16,425 nucleotides of DNA from an uncultured Romboutsia sp. (GTDB taxonomy: Bacteria > Bacillota > Clostridia > Peptostreptococcales > Peptostreptococcaceae): NCBI GenBank assembly GCA_937907205.1, contig CALESE010000181.1, positions 1 through 16,425 of the forward strand, in the 5' to 3' direction. The notes under the pieces are model-generated. The model saw only the letters and a list, made by a program, of their open reading frames with translations, ran no database searches and was not told the DNA's origin. The number at the start of each line of letters is the position of its first letter. Positions within the stretch are counted from its first letter, which is position 1. The translations under genes and the position numbers were made by a program. Below, one piece after another: positions 1 through 5,358 of this stretch.

Positions 1-1
1 T

Positions 2-79
2 ACTAACTTTTCTAAGTACGATTACTATAAATATAAAGGTCTTAAAAAATATTATGTAATTAAATATAAAAATAAATAA
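2..79 (+). CDS. possible C-terminal end of an unidentified gene
   Basis: The second frame is open from the window edge for 25 codons and ends at TAA 77-79. The encoded tail is rich in Lys and Tyr and matches no family I recognise. In DNA this AT-rich an open stretch this short can arise by chance, and another frame is open nearly as long, so this is only a candidate for the end of a gene that begins outside the window. Confidence 0.2.
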   Translation, partial: TNFSKYDYYKYKGLKKYYVIKYKNK

Positions 80-197
80 GAAGAATAAAAACATAAATAA
101 TTTAAGACAAATATTTTCTAAAAAAGATAAAAAATACAGAAAATGATAATAAAATTTTGCATAATAGAAAAGCATTAAACAAACAGGAGGACAATAT

Positions 198-851
198 ATG
201 AAATTTACAAAAAAGATTTTATTACTATTACTGTTGATATTATCACTAGTCATGGTTACAAGAGGTACAAATAAAGCCATTTGATGATGCTATAAATGAA
301 GGGAAAAGAAAAGTAGCAAGCAACGATTTAGAAACAGCAAGGGAAATGTTTGTATTAGCACTTGAAGAAAAACCTAAAAATAAAGAAGCAAAAGCATTAT
401 ATAATCAAACAACAAAATTAATAGAAGCAACTAAGCTAAAAGAAGATAACGTATAAAAATCAAAATCTATATGTGAAGAAGTACTAAACATAGAAACTGA
501 ATCTAATATAGTAAAAAATAAAGCTAAAATCTTATTAGAAGAAATAAATTCTATTGTAGAAAGTAATAATGCATTAAAATCAAAAATTCAAGAAAAAATT
601 TCAAAAATAGAAAAGACTATAAATAACAGAGAATATGAAGATGCAAAACAAGAATTAAATAGTTTAAAAGAAGAAATTAAAGAAGTAAAAGTTTTAGCTG
701 AAGAAACACAGTTAGTTAATGATTTAATAAATAAATGCAATGAAGAACTAGAGCTATTAAGGCAATAAGAAGAGGCAAAAGATAAAAAAATAATCCAGTA
801 TACCCTATGACAGAAGCCAAAGCATTGGTGAATACAAACTTAAGCCTATAA
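198..851 (+). pseudogene. degenerate lipoprotein-like, coiled-coil/TPR-like protein
   Basis: A good SD (AGGAGG, 185-190) and ATG 198 open a signal-peptide-like start: MKFTKK followed by a Leu/Ile-rich stretch. The frame then stops at TGA 282-284. Reading continues one frame over from about 277 (PFDDAINEGKRKV...), through a nonsense TAA at 454-456, to TAA 766-768. A further frame change after about 800 picks up PMTEAKALVNTNLSL, ending at TAA 849-851. The body is Lys/Glu-rich and helical, with one stretch (about 300-400) resembling a TPR hairpin and a later coiled coil. Where a lipobox Cys is expected after VMVT, the sequence reads R-G-T, so the anchoring Cys is also missing. At least three independent lesions make this a decayed gene. 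The original function is unknown; an extracytoplasmic lipoprotein is inferred from the N-terminus. Confidence 0.72.
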
Positions 852-1073
852 TATAAAATAAAAATACCTAATTTGAAAAAATTTTAAACTAATTGAAAAA
901 TATAAATCTGTACCTAACATTAACATTTAATTTGTATAGTAGTAGATTTTATTTTAGTTTGCAACAAATTTTTGTTTTATAAATTAACTTATAGTGACTC
1001 TATTATTTAAATTAAAAATTAAAGAAAATATATAAGTTATACTATGTAGTGTTTTTTGACATGCTATTTTTAC
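852..1073. other. AT-rich gap with no recognisable feature
   Basis: This stretch lies between the decayed lipoprotein gene and the left end of the IS element. I see no coding frame with a start signal, no terminator and no part of larE, although the downstream side of the IS is larE. It may be eroded sequence, since the missing 5' end of larE should have been here if the IS had simply inserted into that gene. Confidence 0.5.
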
Positions 1074-1079
1074 AATAAA

Positions 1080-1137
1080 TTGCCGAAAAGCTCCCTTCTT
1101 TAGATGTGGGGATGAAAGGCAAGGTTTTATTTTTTTT
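1080..1137 (+). repeat. left-end hairpin of the IS element followed by a T-run
   Basis: An outer 5-bp stem, TTGCC (1080-1084) with GGCAA (1118-1122), encloses an inner short stem, TCCC (1092-1095) with GGGA (1109-1112). The core repeats at the right end of the element. A T-rich tract with one A follows from 1125. The hairpin is the likely TnpA binding site. Together with the T-run it could also act as a terminator that shields tnpA from outside transcription, which is inference. Confidence 0.55.
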
Positions 1138-1209
1138 TAATAAAGTATGTTATATATATCATCGAAAAATAACACTGATCTAGGTATAATAGTATTTAGG
1201 AGGTATTTT

Positions 1210-1614
1210 ATGATGTATAAGTCTAACAATAATATAGTATATGATTGTAAATATCATGTTATATGGTGTCCTAAGTATAGAAAACCTGTATTAAAAGATG
1301 ATGTTGAAAAAATGTTAAAGGAAATATTGCCTTTTAAAGCAGAAACTTTAGGAGCAGAGATAATAGAAATGGAAATAGATTTAGACCATGTCCATTTGCT
1401 AATATCTTGTGATCCTCAATATGGTATTCATAAAGTTATAAAAGGTTTAAAAGGATTTAGTTCAAGAGTATTAAGAGAGAATTTTCCACACTTAAAATCA
1501 ACTATGCCATCTATGTGGACTAATAGTTATTTCTGTGCTACTGTTGGATCATTTTTTTTAGACGTTATGAAACAATATATAGAAAATCAAGAATTAAGGA
1601 CTAAAAAGAAATGA
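1210..1614 (+). CDS. tnpA: IS200/IS605 family Y1 transposase TnpA
   Basis: TnpA is a single-strand-specific Y1 HUH transposase that cuts and rejoins the element's ends on hairpin DNA. From ATG 1210 the protein has 134 residues, close to the family norm. The HUH metal site appears as H60-V61-H62 in DLDHVHLLI, and the nucleophile is Tyr123 in DVMKQYIENQ. The N-terminal YHVIWCPKYRKPVL is a family signature. I chose ATG 1210 over the upstream ATG 1147 because AGGAGG (1198-1203) sits 6 nt before it and the residues upstream do not look like the family; ATG 1213 is an equally possible start. The stop overlaps the tnpB start (ATGA, 1611-1614). All key residues are present, so the enzyme may be active and could mobilise copies in cis or in trans. 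Confidence 0.95.
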   Translation: MMYKSNNNIVYDCKYHVIWCPKYRKPVLKDDVEKMLKEILPFKAETLGAEIIEMEIDLDHVHLLISCDPQYGIHKVIKGLKGFSSRVLRENFPHLKSTMPSMWTNSYFCATVGSFFLDVMKQYIENQELRTKKK

Positions 1615-2056
1615 TAAAAACCCATAGAGTAAAATTAAATCTAACTAAATCACAGTTTGAATTAGTTAGAGAGAAACAAATGGAAAGTGCTAATTGTTGG
1701 AACTACATAGTTAGTTTATCTAAAGAATACTATTTTGAACATAAACAATGGATAAAGAAAAATGATATACAAAAGTTAATAAAAGGTAAATATAATCTAC
1801 ATAGTCAAACTATACAAGCTATATCAGATAAATTTGATGCAAATAGAAAAACTATATCCGAGTTAAGAAAAAAAGGTAACACTAAAGCTAAGTATCCATA
1901 TAAGACTAAGAAGTTTTATGTAATCCCATTTAAAGCTAGTGCAATAAATACTAATTCTAAAGGTAATTTAAAATTATCAATGTCAAAAGGTAGATATTTA
2001 GAATTAGATTTTAATCACCAAGAATCCCCTTACTTTAGCTATGGGGAGTGTGTCAA
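1611..2056 (+). pseudogene. tnpB: truncated TnpB (N-terminal part only)
   Basis: TnpB is the RNA-guided nuclease of IS605 elements, normally about 350-400 residues. Here the first 134 or so residues are present: MIKTHRVKLNLTKSQFELV..., WNYIVSLSKEYY, and GNLKLSMSKGRYLELDF. The frame then runs directly into right-end DNA (NHQESPYFSYGECVN, from about 2013). The RuvC catalytic residues and the zinc-finger cysteines are absent. The clean transition suggests one internal deletion that also removed most of the sequence that would encode the omega RNA. The open frame continues past the element for 28 further codons into larE DNA and stops at 2139-2141, giving a chimeric frame of 176 codons. No nuclease activity is expected. 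Whether the fragment is still made is unknown. Confidence 0.9.
2025..2056 (+). repeat. right-end hairpin and terminus of the IS element
   Basis: TCCCC (2025-2029) pairs with GGGGA (2043-2047), and TCAA (2053-2056) follows 5 nt later as the proposed cleavage end. The loop side and right arm nearly repeat the left-end hairpin. In intact relatives this region is also the 3' part of the TnpB guide RNA, with the flanking DNA (here larE) serving as guide; that role is inferred from the family. Confidence 0.6.
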
Positions 2057-2718
2057 TATATATGCACTAATACATTCAAGTATAGAAATTGAAGAAGCTA
2101 AAGAATTTGCAAATAACTTTGGAGTTAAACATATAGTATAAGAAATTAAAGATTTTAATGTAGAAAAATTTTTGGAAAACAGACCTAAAAGATGTTATTA
2201 TTGCAAAAAATCTATATTTACTAAAGTAAAAGAAATAGCAAAAAAATAATATAGAACACGTACTAGATGGAACTAATTTAGATGATTTAGGAGATTATAT
2301 ACCAGGACTTAAAGCATTAGAAGAGTTAAATATAGTAAGTCCATTAAAAGAATGTAATTTGACTAAAAATGAAATAAGAGCATTATCTAAAAAAATGAAC
2401 TTAAGTACATATAATAAACCTGCATTTGCTTGTCTTGCAACTAGAATACCATATGGAACTAAAATAAATAATGATACACTTAGAATGATAGAAAAAGGAG
2501 AAAAATATTTATTAGAATTAGGATTTTCTCAATTTAGAGTAAGACATCATAATGATATAGCTAGAATTGAAGTAGAAAAATCTGAGATGCATAAATTTTT
2601 TAGTAATGATATTTTAGAAAAAACAGATAATAAATTTAAGGAAATAGGATTTAAATATACTACCTTAGATATGAACGAATATATAACAGGAAGTATAAAT
2701 AAAGCATTAGACAAATAG
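2057..2718 (+). pseudogene. larE: larE remnant, pyridinium-3,5-biscarboxylate mononucleotide sulfur transferase
   Basis: LarE donates sulfur in making the nickel-pincer nucleotide cofactor (used by lactate racemase and other LarA-type enzymes). The remnant starts immediately after the IS end with ALIHSSIEIEEAKEFANNFGVKHIV. It continues through FLENRPKRCYYCKKSIFTKVKEIA, LDGTNLDDLGDYIPGLKALEEL, KPAFACLATRIPYG and FSQFRVRHHNDIARIEV to TAG 2716-2718. Three lesions are visible. The N-terminal ATP-binding PP-loop (SGGVDST-type) is gone. A TAA at 2139-2141 interrupts the frame. A 7-A run (2240-2246) shifts the frame, giving TAA 2247-2249, and the correct frame resumes at about 2251. The cysteines of RCYYC and ACLATR are kept, the pattern of the LarE class reported to hold an iron-sulfur cluster. 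The last 120 or so codons remain open but would lack the ATP site, so function is lost. Confidence 0.9.
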
Positions 2719-2727
2719 GAGGAAGAC

Positions 2728-3870
2728 ATGAAAAACTATACATTAATATCACCATGTTTTTTTGGTGTAGAAAAGTTATTAGCAAGAGAAATAAAGAACT
2801 TAGGATTTGAAATTATAAAAACAGAAGATGGAAGAATAACATATAAAACAGGAGAAGATGGTATAGCAAAAGCAAATATGTGGCTTAGATGTGCAGAAAG
2901 AGTTAACCTAAAGGTAGCTGAGTTTGAAGCTAAATCTTTTGATGAGTTATTTGAGAATACTAAAAGGATAAATTGGTCAAAATTTATACCTTATGGATCA
3001 CAGTTTCCCGTAGCTAAAGCATCATCTATAAAATCAAAATTATATAGTACAACAGATATACAAGCAATAGTAAAAAAAGCAGTTGCTGAAAGTTTAAAAA
3101 ATAGTTATATGGAAGATGGATTAATAAAAGAAGACAAAGAAAGATATCCAATATATGTATTTATACATAAAGATAAGGTAACATTATCAATAGATACAAC
3201 AGGTGATGCTCTTCATAAAAGAGGATATAGAGAAAAAGCTAATGCAGCTCCAATAAGAGAAACTCTAGCAGCAACTATGATATACTTAACACCTTGGAGG
3301 CCAGGTAGAACATTAATAGATCCAATGTGTGGATCAGGAACTTTATTAATAGAAGCAGCTATGATAGGTATAAATATGGCTCCAGGACTTAATCGTGAGT
3401 TTTTATCAGAGAAGTGGAGGACTATAGATAAAAAAATTTGGTGGGATGTAAGAAGAGATGCATTTAATCAGATAAATGAAGATATAGACTTCAAAATATA
3501 TGGATATGATATAGATGAGGAAGCTATTGAAATAGCAAGAGAAAATTCAGAAATAGCTGGCGTTGATAAGTACATTGAATTTAATGTAGGTAATGCTCTT
3601 GATTTTAAAAGTGATGAAGAATATGGATTTATAGTAACAAATCCTCCTTATGGAGAAAGACTTGAAGACAAAGAAAGTGTACAAAATCTTTATAAAAACT
3701 TAGGATACACATTTAGAAATTTAAAAAATTGGTCTTATTATTTGATAACTTCTTACGAAGATTTTGAAAATGAATTTGGTAAAGAAGCAGATAAAAGAAG
3801 AAAAATGTATAATGGTATGTTAAAAACAAACTTGTATCAATATATTGGACCTAGACCACCTAAAAAATAG
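2728..3870 (+). CDS. rlmL: THUMP-domain class I SAM-dependent RNA (guanine-N2) methyltransferase, RlmL/YpsC-like
   Basis: The protein is predicted to methylate guanine N2 in 23S rRNA, by family similarity to the N-terminal half of E. coli RlmL and to Bacillus YpsC. It has 380 residues, the usual length of the single-domain form. An N-terminal ferredoxin-like plus THUMP region spans about residues 1-160. It is followed by a Rossmann methyltransferase fold with the SAM-binding motif DPMCGSGT (198-205), the acidic YGYDID (258-263) and the catalytic NPPYGER (305-311). SD AGGAGG (2717-2722) overlaps the larE stop, which indicates the gene was co-transcribed and coupled with larE. With the larE 5' end gone, its present promoter is not obvious; it could rely on read-through from tnpA. 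The exact target base is inferred; methyltransferase identity is firm. Confidence 0.92.
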   Translation: MKNYTLISPCFFGVEKLLAREIKNLGFEIIKTEDGRITYKTGEDGIAKANMWLRCAERVNLKVAEFEAKSFDELFENTKRINWSKFIPYGSQFPVAKASSIKSKLYSTTDIQAIVKKAVAESLKNSYMEDGLIKEDKERYPIYVFIHKDKVTLSIDTTGDALHKRGYREKANAAPIRETLAATMIYLTPWRPGRTLIDPMCGSGTLLIEAAMIGINMAPGLNREFLSEKWRTIDKKIWWDVRRDAFNQINEDIDFKIYGYDIDEEAIEIARENSEIAGVDKYIEFNVGNALDFKSDEEYGFIVTNPPYGERLEDKESVQNLYKNLGYTFRNLKNWSYYLITSYEDFENEFGKEADKRRKMYNGMLKTNLYQYIGPRPPKK

Positions 3871-3880
3871 TCAATTTTTA

Positions 3881-3922
3881 CCCCCTAAATTAATATATTA
3901 ATATCAAGAGAATTTTAGGGGG
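3881..3922 (+). promoter_or_regulatory. hairpin that buries the ribosome binding site of the next gene
   Basis: CCCCCTAAA (3881-3889) is perfectly complementary to TTTAGGGGG (3914-3922), and the loop begins with the palindrome TTAATATATTAA (3890-3901). The right arm contains the only SD-like sequence (AGGGGGTG, 3917-3924) ahead of ATG 3930. No T-run follows on either strand, so it does not look like an intrinsic terminator. When folded it should hide the SD and lower translation. That it is regulated is inference. Confidence 0.55.
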
Positions 3923-3929
3923 TGTCTTA

Positions 3930-4577
3930 ATGTTTAGAATGAATGGGAATAGAAAAAGACCATCAAAATCTAAATTATCAAATCAAGTAAATCAAAAACC
4001 AGTTACTGAATCTAAATCTGAATATCAAGAAGATTTTAATGAAATTATATTAAATGATTTAGTTCCAAATGATAAAAAAGAAGAATTTGGATTAGAAGAT
4101 ACACAAAAGTCTAAAAAAGCTAGCGGATTAAAAATAAACTTAGGTTTAAGTAGTAAAAAATCATCTAAAAGACCAAGTTCTAAAAAGAAACATCAAGTAA
4201 ATGATGAACAAGAAATATCAGATAAGAAAAATAAACATAAAAAACATTCAACATCATATGCACAACATAAAGAAAAAGAAATTACAGAAATAATAAATGA
4301 GCTAAAAGATAATAGTGAAGTTATAGAAAGTTCTCATTTAAATAAAAAAGGTAGTAAAAAAGTATCACATAATAAAAGAAAAAGAAGACCTTCTCAAAAT
4401 GAACTAAAAATAGAAGAAGTTAGATATGACAAACCAGAAGTAGAGCTAGAAGATACAATAGATGAAAATAATGGATTTAGATGTGAAGAAAAAGTAAATA
4501 ATGAATTTAATGAAGAAAACTTAAAGCAAAAATTTGAAAATTTAGTGTGGTCTGAGGATAAATTTCCTAAAAAATAA
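3930..4577 (+). CDS. hypothetical protein, highly charged and probably disordered
   Basis: I do not recognise this 215-residue protein. It has no signal peptide, membrane segment or known motif. Residues 1-160 are strongly basic and rich in Lys and Ser, with clusters such as SSKKSSKRPSSKKK and NKRKRRPSQNE. The C-terminal 55 or so residues are acidic (VELEDTIDENNGF, NNEFNEENL) and end in a more hydrophobic motif, KFENLVWSEDKFPKK. Such charge separation with low complexity suggests a mostly unfolded protein that may bind nucleic acid or a partner, which is inference. It starts 59 nt after the methyltransferase and is followed by a terminator, so it is the last gene of that operon. The association with an rRNA methyltransferase hints at a ribosome-related role, but nothing here proves it. 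Its SD lies inside the hairpin just upstream. Confidence 0.8.
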   Translation: MFRMNGNRKRPSKSKLSNQVNQKPVTESKSEYQEDFNEIILNDLVPNDKKEEFGLEDTQKSKKASGLKINLGLSSKKSSKRPSSKKKHQVNDEQEISDKKNKHKKHSTSYAQHKEKEITEIINELKDNSEVIESSHLNKKGSKKVSHNKRKRRPSQNELKIEEVRYDKPEVELEDTIDENNGFRCEEKVNNEFNEENLKQKFENLVWSEDKFPKK

Positions 4578-4622
4578 TAGAAAATAGTAAATAAATTTAT
4601 AAAAAAGTGTTAGAATATATAT

Positions 4623-4657
4623 AAAGCTTAGTAATAAATACTAAGCTTTTATTTTTT
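4623..4657 (+). terminator. intrinsic terminator
   Basis: An 11-bp perfect stem, AAAGCTTAGTA (4623-4633) with TACTAAGCTTT (4639-4649), has a 5-nt loop and is followed by TATTTTTT. It closes the larE-rlmL-hypothetical operon and separates it from the HD-domain gene. Confidence 0.9.
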
Positions 4658-4724
4658 ACAAAAATACAAAAAAATGCTTGTAAAAAATAACAATATGTAA
4701 TAAAACAAGAGGGTGGTTAATTTT

Positions 4725-5348
4725 ATGTCTAAAAAAGAACTATTCAATGAAATAAATAAAATTTTATTAGAAAGTATGAAACCTTCTGAGGAGTTTAAAC
4801 GTCTAATAATAGAGGGTAAATTTAATAAAAGCCCATTGAATAAAATAAAGCAATTACAAAATATAGATCAAAATTTAAAATATCATCTAGAGGGAAATGT
4901 TTTAAATCATATATTTTTAGTAATAGATAATGCAAGTAAATACAAAGAATTTTCTAAAGATAAAAAAGTATTTATGTGGGCTGCATTTTTGCATGATATA
5001 GGTAAATTAACTACAACAAAAATAAGAAGAGGAAAAATAACATCTTATGACCATGATGTGGAAGGTGAAACGATATCATTAAAAATTTTAAATGAATTAA
5101 ATGATGATATTAATTTCAATAAAAAGGTATCTAAATTAGTTAGATATCATATGCAACCTTTATTTTATGATAAAAATCTTCCATTTTTTAAACCAAAACA
5201 ATTATTTGAAGAGACTGATTATATGGAGGTTGCATTATTATCATTATGTGATAGATTAGGAAAAGGAAATATTGATATAGACAAGGAAAAAGAAGAGAAG
5301 TTAAAAATAGAAAACTTCATAAATTATTATAAGAAATATAAAAAATAG
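4725..5348 (+). CDS. stand-alone HD-domain phosphohydrolase, CCA-enzyme-type HD
   Basis: The 207-residue protein is an HD-superfamily metal-dependent phosphohydrolase. The ligand set is visible as H62 (EGNVLNHI), H90-D91 (AAFLHDIGK) and D176 (SLCDRLGKG), with an accessory His in SYDHDVEG. The series NIDQNLKYHLEGNVLNH, WAAFLHDIGKLTTTKIRRGKITSYDHD and LVRYHMQP closely follows the HD domain at the C-terminus of some tRNA CCA-adding enzymes. The nucleotidyltransferase half is absent, so this is not a CCA enzyme. Family HD domains hydrolyse phosphoesters such as 2',3'-cyclic phosphates or nucleotides; the substrate here is unknown. I chose ATG 4725 rather than GTG 4713 because the SD GGGTGG (4711-4716) would overlap the GTG and sits 8 nt before the ATG. 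It heads a run of five closely spaced genes; I see no convincing promoter in the preceding 67 nt. Confidence 0.88.
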   Translation: MSKKELFNEINKILLESMKPSEEFKRLIIEGKFNKSPLNKIKQLQNIDQNLKYHLEGNVLNHIFLVIDNASKYKEFSKDKKVFMWAAFLHDIGKLTTTKIRRGKITSYDHDVEGETISLKILNELNDDINFNKKVSKLVRYHMQPLFYDKNLPFFKPKQLFEETDYMEVALLSLCDRLGKGNIDIDKEKEEKLKIENFINYYKKYKK

Positions 5349-5358
5349 GTGGGAACAA

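Larger units (their letters stand above)
1074..2056 (+). mobile_element. IS200/IS605-type insertion sequence with truncated tnpB
   Basis: The element carries tnpA and a remnant of tnpB, overlapping by ATGA as in many IS605 elements. The proposed left boundary follows TTAC (1070-1073) and the proposed right boundary is TCAA (2053-2056). These are the tetranucleotides used by the well-studied family member IS608; their use here is inference. Both ends carry a subterminal imperfect hairpin sharing nearly the same core: TTTAGATGTGGGGA at 1100-1113 and TTTAGCTATGGGGA at 2034-2047. These are the expected recognition structures for a Y1 transposase. There are no terminal inverted repeats or target duplication, as is normal for the family. 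About two thirds of tnpB is missing, so the element is at most a tnpA-only derivative. Exact ends are uncertain by a few bases. Confidence 0.8.

Noticed and set aside
1147..1209. Use of the upstream ATG at 1147 for tnpA
   Set aside because: There is no SD before it, the extra 21 residues do not resemble TnpA, and AGGAGG lies just before ATG 1210.
1611..2141. The single open frame of 176 codons as one genuine TnpB-like gene
   Set aside because: Its first part is TnpB, residues around 135-148 are IS right-end DNA, and the last 28 codons are larE. It is a chance in-frame fusion of two remnants.
2359..2718. A separate small gene of 119 codons
   Set aside because: The residues are the middle and end of LarE, the frame is open well upstream of this ATG, and no SD precedes it. 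It is part of the larE pseudogene.
3881..3922. The CCCCCTAAA/TTTAGGGGG hairpin as an intrinsic terminator
   Set aside because: No T-run follows the stem on either strand, and the right arm doubles as the SD of the next gene.
4658..4710. A promoter directly upstream of the HD-domain gene
   Set aside because: TTTACA and TTGTAA boxes occur, but no -10 with correct spacing and a usable leader is convincing; a promoter is expected there but I cannot place it.
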